A stretch of 64,000 nt of DNA from Breviolum minutum Mf 1.05b.01 (taxonomy: Eukaryota; Sar; Dinophyceae; Suessiales; Symbiodiniaceae). The notes beneath the pieces were generated by a model, which saw only the letters and a program-made list of their open reading frames with translations, did not search any database and was not told the DNA's origin. Below, in pieces: positions 22,506 to 33,976 of the stretch (position 1 is its first letter; every line of letters starts with the position of its first letter). The translations under genes were made by a program, and so were the position numbers. Location of the stretch: NCBI GenBank assembly GCA_000507305.1, contig DF240144.1, positions 62,001-126,000 on the forward strand, written 5' to 3'.

Positions 22506-22639
22506 ATATGAGCAACGTTCAAAACCAGTGGATGACAAGGAGGCGACATGGAGATGAGGCTCACTGACATAAAACCTAAAACCCCTCACCTGACAGGTGG
22601 GGAAAAATGTGAAGAAGCTTTTAAATAAAGCCAATGAGC

Positions 22640-22790
22640 AACCTTCAAAACCCTCCTGCTTTCTATTGTACGTGGGTCATGACGGGACTACTATAATGGC
22701 TTAATACAATTCCCCATATAACTGGGTAGAATAATCACGTCTATATACAGCAAGTAAGCAGGATTTTGATCGCTGCTCATATGTCTGAAA
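22640..22790. repeat. Family R element
   Basis: GAGCAACCTTCA left, GATCGCTGCTC right. Confidence 0.7.
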
Positions 22791-23126
22791 AAAAGAAGTT
22801 ATGCCAAGATTGAAGGATGGATCGTGGTTGTTTGTTGTTTATTGGTAAAGAATAGAACAGAGGGGTGTACAGTAGGGTATCTTGGTTTGAAGCTTAGGGG
22901 TATCTTGTTGCAAATAAAATTTTACATGTCAGACATTTTCAGGCGCCAAAGATAGGAAGATTACCCTGCCTGAAAAGATGGCATCCCAAAAGGAAAGGCA
23001 AACGTCTTCCGGGCACCCATCAATTTGAAGGACCGAACATGTTGTTAGTTTCAGGGAAGGTAATCCCTAAAAGAATTGGGTAGGATTTCATACCCTACAG
23101 GCCCTATATTATACCCAACAAACAAC

Positions 23127-23216
23127 CCCATAGGATCCATGTATGGTATATTTCCCTACATTTAGGTGATTTTTATGGTGAAGGTAGGTAAATATACCAT
23201 ACATGGATCCTATGGG
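23127..23216. repeat. Family B element with AAC direct repeats
   Basis: Full-length palindrome; AAC on both sides. Confidence 0.92.
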
Positions 23217-23735
23217 AACCAGGGACCTGTTTCATACAGGGAGTATGTTAGTTATCAGGGAGAAAAAAATTGCTGCGACCTGTTTCACATACCCATCCAA
23301 TCCATGCAATCCAAGTGACCTAGATGTGAAACAACATGCAGAAAGCTCAAAACCCCGAGCCAGTTGTCAGAAATGGAATGAAATTTCCGGGACCCCTATA
23401 AATGTAGCTGAAAATACAGGTAGGTAACTGGATGGAGTTATAACACCTATCAGTGGAATTATGGGATCCTAAAAAAAATTAACTGGTTGGTGGGTTTGCA
23501 AGTGGGTTGCGAAGCTCAGCCATTTATATTCCTCCTATATACAGCTTATACGAAGCATTTAAACACTTGAAAATGACATGTTTTTAGACAAGCAATGGGC
23601 GTGTGTGCACCTCCAATCAGTTGTACACCAGCATGTGCCGGGTTGATGCCTTCCCCGCATTGCTGTTGCCAACCCCACCCCGAAAACAGTGACTGGTTGT
23701 TTATAAAGAGATTCAAAATCACCCTTTTACATTAT

Positions 23736-23834
23736 CTGGTTGGTGGTTTCAACCCATCTGAAAAATATTAGTCAAATTAGATCATTTCCCCAAATAGGGG
23801 TGAAAATAAAAAATACTTGAAACCACCAACCTAG
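23736..23834 (+). repeat. Family A element
   Basis: Full-length, next to the GC-rich island at 23893. Confidence 0.85.
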
Positions 23835-23892
23835 ATTGTGGATCAATATATTAAACCCTTTATCTTTATCCCTCTTTGGGATATCCATGGTA

Positions 23893-24069
23893 TCATCCAT
23901 TGGGACTTTTCCCCCAACAAGTCTGCCAAGTATTTTTTGCTTCCCCCGAAGTTTCCCCGAGTTCTCGTCGTCTCGTCTCGTCAGGCAAGGGGTTGGTGGG
24001 AGGAAACGCACCTCCTCTCGTGGGTCGGGGTCTGGAGCTTTTTCCTTGCAGCGGTTCGCTCTCGCCCTT
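23893..24069 (-). CDS. Candidate exon next to a family-G element, Arg/Glu-rich
   Basis: From acceptor CAATTGCCAG, 58 codons read KGESEPLQGKSSRPRPTRGG, AFPPTNPLPDETRRRELGET and on to TGA. All three minus frames are open over part of this GC-rich island, so the frame may change at an unseen splice. The family-G copy lies immediately upstream. Confidence 0.3.
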   Translation of the reverse strand, partial: KGESEPLQGKSSRPRPTRGGAFPPTNPLPDETRRRELGETSGEAKNTWQTCWGKSPNG

Positions 24070-24076
24070 CTGGCAA

Positions 24077-24165
24077 TTGTAAAAATAGGGGTATCCCAAA
24101 ATGGGAAAATCCTATTAAAATGGATGATTTGGAGGTACCCCTATTTTTGGAAACACCCAAATGGG
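24077..24165. repeat. Family G element
   Basis: Family G: ends TGGGTGTTTCCAAAAATAGG. Confidence 0.75.
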
Positions 24166-24175
24166 TATATCAATC

Positions 24176-24319
24176 CCTACTGGGATGTCCTGCTGGTACT
24201 GGATGTAAATGGATTATTTCACCCCTATATTTTAGTAGGTTATTTACGTCCCCTAAATGGGTGAAATAAACCAACTTACTAACGTTTGTTACGATCACTT
24301 CCATGGGTCCACCCTAGTA
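24176..24319. repeat. Family L element, TA-flanked
   Basis: Full-length. Confidence 0.85.
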
Positions 24320-24531
24320 TAGGAGTCTTACTGTACCCCCTGGAAGTTTAACTTCGTTCGCCCCTGAAACATTACCAATCCTCCCAAAAAGGAAAGGCAA
24401 ACGTCAAACGTCTTCCGGTCCCATCCCATCCATCATTTTTCAGGGGAAAAAACTCGGCTGGTTGTTAAACTCACTTCGGTGGCGCAAGTCCTGGAGCCTT
24501 TGGTGGGCTTCCATCTGTCATGTTGACAGAA

Positions 24532-24636
24532 CTGGTTGGGTTGTTTCAACCCATCTCAAAACTATTAGTCAATTGGGTAATCTAACCCAAGCTTCTGGGT
24601 GAACATAAAAACATATTTAAAAAAAAACACCACAAA
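24532..24636 (+). repeat. Degenerate family A element
   Basis: Left end recognisable, right end replaced by an A-rich tract. Confidence 0.5.
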
Positions 24637-24892
24637 GAGCAGATCAAGGGCAAAATCGATGCTCTTTGGGACCATTTCAACTGTTAGGCATGATCAGGCT
24701 TTATAGCATCCCTAGGCTGATAAATAATAACCATTATACCAGGCTGATCTTACCATTATACCAAGCTCATATAACAGGCAAAACCCGATTCGGCACGATC
24801 AGCCCGGTTTTCAGAAATCATTTCCCCTGGGGTTTTTCTGACCTATGGCCAAGGGACCAAGGCACCTCAGAAGCACCGTCATCATCGCCAAA

Positions 24893-24950
24893 ACCAACCA
24901 ACCAACCAACCAACCAACCAACCAACCAACCAACCAGCCAGCCAGCCAAT
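24893..24950 (+). repeat. (AACC)n microsatellite
   Basis: About 12 AACC units then three CAGC-type units. Confidence 0.95.
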
Positions 24951-25233
24951 CAACAAAGAAACAAAGGAACTTTAACGTCCAATAGATTCTCTCCAACCAA
25001 CCCGACCCATAATGGTCCTCTACAACCTCAATGGGCAGCCGTTGCGTAGTGACAGCTGATTCAGGGACCTGCCAGACGAATCATTCGCATTCTGCAGGGC
25101 CAAGGTTGAAGAGGTTTGTTTGGAAAAGTACACTACTTGGAGGATCATCCCATGACTTCGGAGTGGCGAACATGTTAGAATCTACCCAGATATTTTTTTC
25201 TAAAGTGAAGGGTCACCGTCATCACGCGACTCA

Positions 25234-25334
25234 TCACGGAATCACCTCCTCAGGTGGTGCGATAGGTGGTTCAAGTGAAGCTGCCGACACCTGCGATTCC
25301 GATCCAGGGGACCTCAAGTCGTTAAGCTGGATGT
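25234..25334 (-). CDS. Candidate 3'-terminal exon bounded by a family-Q element
   Basis: Family Q at 25335-25495 ends TTTGTAG on the minus strand, then the frame reads IQLNDLRSPGSESQVSAASL and EPPIAPPEEVIP to TGA. The plus strand is open too (KGHRHHATHHGITSSGGAIG, ending at a GTGGG donor in the same element). This symmetry follows from Q being palindromic with splice signals on both strands. Confidence 0.3.
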
Positions 25335-25495
25335 CTACAAAGTGGGCCCCGAGAATTCCGTTATAACTGGGGTCCAAATAACTCCTAGAAGTAGGGTGAA
25401 ATAACCCCAGTTAAACCCCTTTTTTTAAGGTTATTGATATGATATAAGGATTATAACCCCATTTATGACTAATTTAGTTGCCCACCTTGTAGACA
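25335..25495. repeat. Family Q element
   Basis: Borders the 25234-25334 candidate exon. Confidence 0.8.
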
Positions 25496-25614
25496 TCCTG
25501 TCATACCTCCTGAGGTGAACAGTGTAGTGTTTAGTATACGGTATGTTTTTGGGGTCCAAATACCGAAACTGAGGAGGTGTTTGGATGTCTAGCTGGTCGA
25601 TTTACCATACAAGT

Positions 25615-25723
25615 CTAGTTGGTGGTTTTTCTCCACTCATTTGAGAAATATGCGCGTCAAATTGGATCATCTCCCCAGGTTTCCGGTGGGTGAAAATCAA
25701 AATGATTTGAAACTACCGCCTAG
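25615..25723 (+). repeat. Family A element
   Basis: Full-length with TTTTCTCC variant near the left end. Confidence 0.8.
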
Positions 25724-26562
25724 CATAGGGTCAATGACCAATGTATGGTATATATTCTTGGATTTGCTTTAGATGCTTGGAAAAAGAAAACCATCTTCTC
25801 CCAAATGGTGGCTTTGATGGTGGTTTACCATGATAGAACGTAAAAAGTCACCTGAAACAAACACAAGTTTACGAACAGGATCAATTACGAATGTATTGTA
25901 TATTTGACTTAATTTATGATCCTACGGGGTTACCTACATGATTTGTTCTCCAAACCTACTCAGTTTTTGGTCTGGTGAATAGACTAGCTGTCGGTAGAGG
26001 ACATCTGGAAATGATGATGAAATGCTAGCTGGTTGACTCCAACTCCAGGGATGGACATGCGGAAAAATCCATCATTTGAGGGGCGGAAATCGCTATCATA
26101 TTCCCTTACGACGTCATGTGCATTTCGGTAGTTTGCCAGTTTGCGAGTCCTCACCCCAAGAGTTCCCACAAATCAGCCCAGTTAAATACGTGGGGCATAA
26201 CCAGGAATTTGCTGGGCAACGCATCCAACACTTAGGGGTACACTGGCAGGTGCTTGTATACTGCCTAGAACAACAGGCCCCCATAGTGACAAAGTGCACA
26301 CAGTAAACTCGACAAATCACCTTGGTTGCACATGTGGGTGTAATTAGAGATAGCTCTACCTACCATCCTCAGCCTTCATAACTCTAAGCAGAATTTCAAT
26401 AACAACAGGATCCATGGGACAAACGCTATTATTTCCCTACATCAATGGTTGATTTGTATACTAAATGTTGCTTAAAAAACCAACAAAAAAATGGAAAAAA
26501 ATCCTCCCGAATTCATCCCCTAATTTGCGCCAACCGTTTTCTTCGACCCTCTGACAGACAGG

Positions 26563-26709
26563 GCGACTTGGATGGCCCTGTTGGAAGTTAGGATCAATGG
26601 TGATCGGATCAATGGGTTACAACCTACTTATACATGGGGTTTTTGTTGGGGTTATTATAACCCATTTACAAACCATTGATCCTAACTTCCAACCGGACAT
26701 CCAAGTATT
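26563..26709. repeat. Family M element
   Basis: Family M: ends CTTGGATGTCCGGTTGGAAG, core GGGTTATAACC. Confidence 0.83.
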
Positions 26710-26902
26710 TACAACTGCACTTTTTGGGGCCCACCGGGCCCAGTCATGGTTCAGTGGAAAATGACCTTCAATGAAAGGAAACTCATATTGGAGTATATAT
26801 TGGGGTGAAATAACCCACTGATCCGATCACCTTTGATCCGATCACTTCCTTCCCGGGACATCCAAGTAGCTGAAAAATGGCAAATCAACCAACCCTCCCC
26901 AA

Positions 26903-27016
26903 CTAGTTGGTGGTTTCAACCCAACCCCCTCGAAAAATAATATACAGTCAAATTAGAAATATTCCCCAAGGTTTGGGGTGAAAATACAAGATATTATTTG
27001 GGTTGCCACCACCTAG
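26903..27016 (+). repeat. Family A element
   Basis: Full-length, adjacent to the 27032-27217 candidate exon. Confidence 0.8.
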
Positions 27017-27031
27017 CATGATGAAAAAACT

Positions 27032-27217
27032 TCAGCATTTTTCATGGGTTTTTTGTTTCCCTCTAAAGTACCCAAATTCAGGTGGTTCCCAAAAATGCCC
27101 CCTGTTTTTCTTTTTCCCTTTCCCCGCCTCCAAGGAATCGACCAAATCTGTAGCTGTAGCTGCCTCATGGCGGGCGGTCGTAACGAAACGCCCAGGAGAA
27201 AAAATCCAGGAACCCAT
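27032..27217 (-). CDS. Candidate exon, Lys/Glu-rich, unknown protein
   Basis: Minus frame HEAATATDLVDSLEAGKGKK then KNRGHFWEPPEFGYFRGKQK, ending in TGA just before a family-A element (26903-27016). A plus frame of 111 codons overlaps. The acceptor is not clear. Confidence 0.25.
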   Translation of the reverse strand: MGSWIFSPGRFVTTARHEAATATDLVDSLEAGKGKKKNRGHFWEPPEFGYFRGKQKTHEKC

Positions 27218-27578
27218 ACCATTCGTCCGGGACGATTGTATATTTACCTACATGAAACCCGTAAAATTGAATCACCCGGTACACATGTTTTTTGCAATGT
27301 TTATGCAAAGATACTACAGTTAAAAAAAAGATACCCCCCAAAAAATCTAACATATATACCAAAAATGATGATTTTTTAAAATGTATCTCCTTTCCAATAT
27401 GGTTATTTTGGGTATCCAGCCGTTAGTTTTCAGGGGTGCATCCATTTTGTCCGCCCCCTTTCAGGGTCTTCATTTAATCCTGGTTGGAGTCCTGATTCTT
27501 TTTCCTGGTTTGTCGTTCAGGGCAGGTTTTTTGTCCAATTGGCACATTCAAAAAATCCTGCAGTGATAACCTGCACTC

Positions 27579-28073
27579 GTGTGGGACGTCTTTCCAAGAG
27601 GCCTTTCGATCATGCGACTTAGCACCTCGGCCCTGGCTGAGCCTCAGCCGACAGTCATCGATAAAAGTGGGCAGGTCCTCCTCTTCTTCGCCAGGTTGAT
27701 GTGTACAACCCCACCCTCAAGAATGACAGATTTCTCGAACCAGCTCCCTGCGTTTGCCATCTCCGTAGCAGAGCGCTTAATAAGCTTGCCTCTCGTGTAC
27801 GAATGTGCTCAATACGGTGACCTCCCGCAGCACATTGCACTAACTGTAAACAATAGTGGCAGCCTGGAATTTCCATCGGATCCAAAATTTCATTCGAAAA
27901 ACCTGCATGACGAATGTGAAGGGAATACTTCGCTCAAGCCTTCCAATTTCGGTCAAAACTCGAATCCCGGTTTTGGAAAAAAAATGTCCCCGTGTAAAAA
28001 CATCACAGCAGCAAACAGGTGGATGAAACCATCATCGGGAAAAGCCCCTGAAACAAACCTAGAACCCAACTGA
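27579..28073 (+). CDS. Longest open frame of the window (164 codons), coding status doubtful
   Basis: An open plus frame; about one of this length is expected by chance in 64 kb. Minus-strand pieces within it look at least as coding: KRSATEMANAGSWFEKSVIL then EGGVVHINLAKKRR to a stop, and VFRMKFWIRWKFQAATIVYS after CATGCAG. The region is probably coding, but the plus frame may not be the one used. Confidence 0.2.
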   Translation: MWDVFPRGLSIMRLSTSALAEPQPTVIDKSGQVLLFFARLMCTTPPSRMTDFSNQLPAFAISVAERLISLPLVYECAQYGDLPQHIALTVNNSGSLEFPSDPKFHSKNLHDECEGNTSLKPSNFGQNSNPGFGKKMSPCKNITAANRWMKPSSGKAPETNLEPN

Positions 28074-28150
28074 CCCCTATTTTTGAAGGTCAACCCTCCA
28101 AAACAAGGCCTTTTCCAGATAAGGGTCATCAAAGGGTTCTAGGAATGTAT
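28059..28150. repeat. Family O element
   Basis: Full-length. Confidence 0.83.
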
Positions 28151-28469
28151 AGGAAAAAAACGACCCTTTTAAAAAGGGACATGAACCTCGCAAGTCATGT
28201 TGTTTCAATGATAATTTTTTGGGACAGTTTTTTTTTGCCACCTGGAACGCCAAGTGTCCTATTTTTTTAGGCAACTTTACCCCTAAAACCAGCAACTATT
28301 GCCTTAAAAATAGGGCACTTGGCTTTCCAGGTATCCAAAAAAAAAGACAACCTAATACATCGCACACATTTCTTCAGGGCGACGTTGTAACAAAGCCATG
28401 CAAAACACTCCGATACTTTCCACTGAATCATGGTTGTTTAATGATGTCATCCAAATTTCACGGTTTATG

Positions 28470-28656
28470 AAATAATCCCCACATAATAAGTGGGTAGTTT
28501 TTCATCCCCAGCATATACCCTAAACAACCCGTTCTATGCCCTAAATAGTAGTTATATTCCCTACCCTATATGTCCAGTTGTATATACTGTAATCCCTTTA
28601 TAAATGGTATATTTATATACCCTATACAACCACCAGGGGTTTATTCATTGCTCAAC
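28470..28656. repeat. Family R element bordering an exon
   Basis: Supplies the donor of exon 28657-28746. Confidence 0.65.
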
Positions 28657-28746
28657 CAGCGGCCCTGCCTTGGAAGGCTCAGATGGGACCCGATCATCAC
28701 CTGGTTTTCAGTGGGAGCAACAAGGTTTCCGCCACGGATGTGTTTT
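28657..28746 (-). CDS. Internal exon ending at a family-R element, unknown protein
   Basis: Acceptor GGGTTCTCTTAG and donor CGCTG/GTTGAGCAATG, the latter being a family-R end as in the 7861-8625 model. 29 codons read KHIRGGNLVAPTENQVMIGS then HLSLPRQGR. It starts in phase 2 and ends in phase 2. The codon usage and strong acceptor make it one of the better single exons. Confidence 0.4.
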
Positions 28747-29119
28747 CTAAGAGAACCCAGAGAACCCCAACATTCAAGGGACAAGGACGGGTGGTTTCCC
28801 TAACAGTCTCCTAAATGGCATGAAAATTGTGTTCTCGGATGGGATTCTTGGAGATTTTTGAAAACCCATAAACACACTACATATATAGGTTTGTTTTAGG
28901 GATTTCCCATAGCGGTACGTTGGTAGTTGTACATCCAACTATCCCCAGAAACATACCCCTGGAGCATACCCCAAGCATCCCTGAGAACCCCCAAATGGAA
29001 CGAATTCCGAATCATAAACTGTTGGTTTTTCGGGTTTGGGGTATGTTCCTTTCGGGGTATGTTGGAAAATTCTGAGATTCTTTGATTTCGGGGAACGCTG
29101 CACTTGGAAATCACATAAA

Positions 29120-29240
29120 CCCATAGAGGATCCATGAAACAATACCAAAACAATCCATGCATGGTATATTTATCTACATTTACCATAAAAATCAACCAAA
29201 TGTAGTGTAGGCAAATATACCATACATGGATCCTATGGGA
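29120..29240. repeat. Family B element with small insertions
   Basis: Extra bases in the left arm; right arm intact. Confidence 0.85.
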
Positions 29241-29252
29241 CTTATTAAACCG

Positions 29253-29385
29253 TCAAAAATCTGCCATTCGATAAGGGTAGCCAATTCTGCAATCGACCCA
29301 TGGATCCTTTGGGATGTTTTTGTTCCCCTCTGAGGATACGAAAAGGTGATTTGAACGTCTGAGGATACTTGGATTTGCTGAGTTC

Positions 29386-29435
<50 letters not shown>

Positions 29436-29700
29436 GGTTACTCCTCCCAGTCGCCAAGAATCCATTGATGCTCGGCCAATCCTCGCTCCCACCGAGGCTG
29501 TGGAATGGCTTTCCTGAAGGCCACGCCCCCGCACCTCTATCGTAGGCCGCCTCGTGCAACTCGATGCCTCCCTGCTACGCAGTGTAGAATCGTAGAAGGA
29601 CATGCTCCCCTTCATTCAGGGAGTTCGAACGATGCAGGGCCACACGAAGCACCATTGCTGGACTCGATCACGCAACGCACCACCGGTGACACCGTCATAG
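29253..29700 (-). CDS. Candidate coding region with a polymorphic-type serine run
   Basis: 29700-29612 reads TVSPVVRCVIESSNGASCGP then ASFELPE and a stop. Overlapping in another frame, 29615-29253 is open for 120 codons: MSFYDSTLRSREASSCTRRP, then GLQESHSTASVGARIGRAS, then a run of 15 serines from the trinucleotide repeat. An Ile-run frame and a plus-strand Asp-run frame are open as well. The GC content and Ser-rich style suggest a real gene with an unseen junction near 29610. Confidence 0.3.
29392..29435 (+). repeat. (ATG)n trinucleotide microsatellite
   Basis: 14-15 units; encodes a Ser, Ile, Asp or Met run depending on frame. Confidence 0.95.
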
Positions 29701-29734
29701 AAAGGGGGAACGTAAAAAATATTCTCCGAAATGG

Positions 29735-29813
29735 TCGGTTTGATATGATTTGATGATGTTTTTTTTGGTGATGAATCCCATGGTACACAGTCAAAGAATC
29801 ACCCCTAAACATA
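29735..29813 (+). repeat. Repeat shared with 21880-21966
   Basis: Differs by a few bases only. Confidence 0.8.
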
Positions 29814-29845
29814 TCCAAGATTATGCCAGAACTCCATCCTTGAAC

Positions 29846-29963
29846 TACTGTTGATGGTTCAGAAATCCCAAACAACCACCTTTCGGATGTATAAAACCCT
29901 GAAAATAACTGGGAGATTTATCATATCAACTTGGTTAGCCGGATTTCTGAACCATCAACAGTA
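29846..29963. repeat. Family C element, TTCAGAAATCC subtype
   Basis: Same subtype as 19255; TA-flanked. Confidence 0.88.
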
Positions 29964-30582
29964 GTTACAAGTTTTTTTTCGGGCCCACCCAAGCATTTCC
30001 CATACGTCACTCTACAACTTGGGTCAAACCCTGGGAACTAAGTGGGTAAGTACTAGGGCGTCCATATCATACCCAGATGCGCCAAATGCATGGAATAATT
30101 TTGCTTAAATTCAAGCCAGGTGGAGTCAAATATCACCCGTGTAGCATGTGGGATGCCAAAAAGTTTTAACAAGATTACCTTGTGTCAAAAATGCAAAAAT
30201 GTCACGGAAAAGACCTTAGTTTAAAGGGGGTCACATGTTCACAATCCCAAAAACAAGGTCAAACAAAAAATTGTCAGGTCTGAAAAGTGTTGAACATGTG
30301 TACTTTATTGGGATGATACCCTACATTGCCACTGCATGTCCAGCTTGGAATCCTCTACAAAAAAAAGTTACCCCATGACAAATCGCAAACTGGCCAAACT
30401 TTTGTGCCAAGTTTTTGTGTTATGACTCACCACCACCCCTGAGTGGACTCTGAAAATTTATGCTGACACAGCCAATGGACAATGTAATCCCTTATTTTTC
30501 TTGCTAAAGATGTTATCCCCAAAACGTTGAAAGGTTGCCCATGCTGATTGAGTGGAAGGGGTCGGAATCACCTATCCCAGGA

Positions 30583-30797
30583 TGTCCTGTTGGAAGTTAG
30601 GATCAAAGGTGATCGGATCGGTGGGTTATAACCCCAATGCCAATACACCTCATTAATGAGTAGGTTATAACCCATTGATCCGATCACCATTCGAATCCTA
30701 ACTGCATGGGTTATAACCACAATATATCCATAAGTAGATATAAGTTATAACCCATTTACCAACCATTGATCCTAACTTCCAACCGGACATCCAAGTA
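30583..30797. repeat. Family M element, enlarged
   Basis: Two arms plus a second internal M-like arm pair, suggesting self-insertion. Confidence 0.75.
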
Positions 30798-31041
30798 GTT
30801 CCGAAACACACCACATTGGAAGGCGGGTGAAATCACCGCCTGACAGGTAGACTCTTCGAGTTTCTTCAGTCAAATCTTCCTCAGCAAGAATCAGAGGTTG
30901 GTTGGGACTGGCCGCAATTTAACGAAACATGTATATCATAGTAGATACCTAGAACCCAACTGGGGGGTTGACCTTCAATTCTATGGGTCAAATCTTCCAA
31001 AATAATTATGGGTCATTTTGGTTTTAGGTATATGTATATAT

Positions 31042-31142
31042 AATCCATGTATGCTATACTTGAAAAAATGTTTTGATTTGATGTTTATTTATGGTACATT
31101 TTCTGCTAAATGTAGGCATAGAAATATACAGTGATCCCATGG
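31042..31142. repeat. Diverged family B element
   Basis: ATCCATGTATG left, GATCCCATGGGA right. Confidence 0.55.
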
Positions 31143-31503
31143 GAATCTCATCCGTCACGAGCCACCCTGAGGGAAATTCGGACCCCGAAAAACCCTACAA
31201 ATCCTAGTTCGCTCACTCTAGCCCACATGCTCCATGGGACGGGAATATTTACCAAGCCAATTTCCCCTTGTAGCCTTTCTTCACCTTTCATGTACATTCC
31301 ATCCATACAGCCGGAGCATCTGAGTAGGGATGGTTCAGAACCCATGGTTCGTCATGTCACGAGCTATCATAAACCGTCATGGGCGTTTGCCTTGTTGTGA
31401 TTTTCAGACTTTTCGCCCCAAGAAACCCTTCAAATCAGCCCAGTTGGATACGTGGATGTACAGTTATAGTAGTTTGTAGGTACATATATCAGTCCCATGG
31501 ATC

Positions 31504-31648
31504 CTATGAAAATGCTTGGGAAAGATCTACGACTCGAGGCCGAAGGAAACGATGAGTCCAATTGACGTTTTACCGATTTTTTCAAGTTCAGCCGCCATTC
31601 CGCCCCGAGCAGATCGGTGTAAATGGCCGAAAATATGTTTTTGTTGGC
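31504..31648 (-). CDS. Exon, Ser/Arg-rich, unknown protein
   Basis: Acceptor GAAATGACTCTAG, then 48 codons: ANKNIFSAIYTDLLGAEWRL, NLKKSVKRQLDSSFPSASSR, RSFPSIFI. It runs directly into the left part of a family-B element (ATAGGATCCATGG). The donor may lie inside that element (GTACCT). It is amphipathic first and basic Ser-rich after. No rival frame of equal quality was seen. Confidence 0.45.
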
Positions 31649-32210
31649 CTAGAGTCATTTCACCTCTATAAGTGGAGTTATGGGCACCTAGCCCAATTCC
31701 AAGTATAGACTATAGGATAAATTCACTGACTGTAGTTCATGTGCTCCATAAACCTATACGTCTGGGGGCGTTCTTAAGCATGGTTCCAAACCTACCTTGG
31801 AAGCACTGAGTTTCTGCACTGCATCTGCATCGACATCTTGCCTTTCCTGCCATGATTTTGGTGAAAAAAAAACATGTTTGTTTAGCAAAGGCTGTAGAAC
31901 TCCAAACCCGTTTATTTGAGGCCACATACAGGGGTTATATATAATGCGACATATGGATGGCCACAAGGATCGTTGTTGAAGTTGAGGTTGTACAAGTTGT
32001 CTTTTTGTTGTTGATTTTGATACCGTACATGGGGCGACATCACCCAACAACGTTTTTGTTGCTAACTTCCATGCGCCAACAAGTAGTTATAAGATAGACT
32101 TACAATCAGGGTCTTGAAGGAGTGTATATTCGTGTAGTCTAACTACGTATACTTAGGTGCCGGATTTTGTCCACCAGTTTGGAAACAACTCATATAATAT
32201 GTGAAACCAC

Positions 32211-32570
32211 CATCTAGGGTTATGTTATCATGATCCCCTTCCCAGTAATAGTAGCCACAATTGGTGAACACAAAATGAGCACCAAACAAATATTGAAAAT
32301 AAACGAGCACTTCAGACATACGTGTTCCAAATATTTCTTGGGCTACGAAAGAACATTTAGACATCGCTTTGTTCACGATCACCTCTTTGAGTATATTCAA
32401 AGTAGCTAGGTGGGTGGTTTGTTTGCCACTCAGTTGAACAAACATGTCACCTAGAGCAGGTAACTCTTTGAGTTTTGTAGACATTTTGAGGTCATTTTCT
32501 TGGACACAATCCACCACCATTTGGAGGTTAAATAAGCCAACTTTTGATCCCCTCCACCTTTTAAACTTCC
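32211..32570 (-). CDS. Long internal exon (119 codons), unknown protein
   Basis: The largest convincing exon. It follows a family-E element (acceptor CAAGTAAG) and reads KFKRWRGSKVGLFNLQ, then MVVDCVQENDLKMSTKLKEL, PALGDMFVQLSGKQTTHLAT and onward to GDHDNITLD. The frame stays open to a stop at 32143-32145, but the last part matches a decayed family-A end, so a donor at GATG/GTGGTTTC is likelier. Codon use is even and the protein looks globular, with Cys and aromatic residues near its end. No family recognised. Confidence 0.5.
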
Positions 32571-32572
32571 CT

Positions 32573-32728
32573 TACTTGGAGGATCCTCACAGGACTTGTA
32601 AGTGGTTAGTAACCATGGTTAGTTTTCATCCCCTAAGTAGGGTTGTTCCCCTTCCAAGTGGGGGAATTTTTTGGCTTATAAATGGGGGTTACTGACCACT
32701 TACAATTCCTGGGATGATCCTCCAAGTA
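32573..32728. repeat. Family E element next to an exon
   Basis: Its left end provides the acceptor for exon 32211-32570 on the minus strand. Confidence 0.85.
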
Positions 32729-33014
32729 CCGACGACGAACGTGGCGGGCGACGGAATCGTGTGAAAGAAAAAAGAACAAAACGGGCAACACACGGCACTT
32801 TGAAGGCGTCGTCGTCATCATCCAAGGGGAGGTTCAACCCACCACCGCCGGTAGAGATGAAGAAACCCCCTGACTCCTGAACATGGAGAAAAAACGACAA
32901 AAACAATCACCCCAAAAGATCACAGCAAAATTCACCAGAGAGAGAAGAGGGAAATGAAAATGGAAGCAGGTATATATGTTTTTTTAATCAGAATCTTGTT
33001 GTGTTCAGTGTTGA

Positions 33015-33168
33015 GTGAGCGGTGTTCAAAACTTTGGTGGCAATTCCATTATACTAGTTGGTTCATAGGGATCCTTATGATGGCTTATTACGCTCCCTAT
33101 ATAATCGGGTAGTATAATGATCCCCGATATAAAACAGCCAAGCAGGGTGAACTGAACACTGCTCAGTT
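33015..33168. repeat. Family R element
   Basis: GTGAGCGGTGTTC left, GAACACTGCTCAG right. Confidence 0.8.
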
Positions 33169-33406
33169 GTTATTCTTAAACATCTTAAGTTAATATCCCA
33201 ATCCTACAATTGTCAGTGAAGATTCAGAAAGGACACAGCGAAAGCAAAAACAGAGGTCATTAGATTACCTACATCAAACAAAGTACGGTAATGTCAAGGC
33301 AAATTCCTCCTAAATCACCATCGATTTGCACTGTTTTGATGATATCCAATCCCTGAAATATTTCAGAGCTGGTTCGACAAATGGGGCAATTAGCTCATAT
33401 ATCCGT

Positions 33407-33524
33407 TACCCTCCCTGAAACTAAAATATAATAGCACCCAAAGATGGACAGTTGGAAGACGATCCTTTCCCTTTGGGGCCCCGCTTCCGGGCAGGTGTTA
33501 AACTGTTAGTTTTCAAGGAAGATA
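33407..33524. repeat. Family D element
   Basis: TACCCTCCCTGAAACTAA left end; diverged right end. Confidence 0.7.
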
Positions 33525-33534
33525 ACCACTTCAC

Positions 33535-33681
33535 TTGGAGGATCATCCCAGTTAGCAAGTGGTTTCCAAATGGCAATTCATGACTTGGAGATTGGGGTTA
33601 CTGACTACCATGGGAACCCACAACCTTCATTTTTAGGGGGTATAACCCATATTTTGGTGGTGTGGGATGATCCTCCAAGCA
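33535..33681. repeat. Family E element
   Basis: Ends match, core replaced in part by another repeat (also at 3255). Confidence 0.7.
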
Positions 33682-33779
33682 GGCCTCTGTCCCTAAAATG
33701 GCGGTGAAAAAAGTGCTGGTTTCCTTTCAGGAGGCAATGTATTGTTGCATTGGCAGTTTTTTGTTCCTGGTAATATACT

Positions 33780-33903
33780 ACTAGGGTGTCCATGGAAGTT
33801 ATTAACTAGATAGTAAGTTGGTTTATAACCCATTTAGGGGACTTATGACCTACTTATATAGGGGTTATAATTAATTTACAAAGTACCATGGACATCCCAG
33901 TAG
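33780..33903. repeat. Family L element, TA-flanked
   Basis: Full-length. Confidence 0.88.
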
Positions 33904-33976
33904 CTACGGTTGCTAACCACTTACAAGTCCTGGGATGATCCTCCAAGCAACCGTTTCAAAACGGGACAAAAAAAAA

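Larger units (their letters stand above)
20333..23735. other. Element-rich, exon-poor stretch
   Basis: Contains palindromes of types Y, L, D, A, B and R; I see no supportable exon apart from weak candidates near 22100. Confidence 0.55.

Noticed and set aside
24666..25049. Protein with NQPT repeats from the AACC microsatellite
   Set aside because: The repeat keeps every frame open, so the open frame is not evidence of coding.
27579..28073. 164-codon open frame as a strong gene
   Set aside because: Length is near the chance maximum for 64 kb and overlapping minus frames look as good; kept only as a low-confidence entry.
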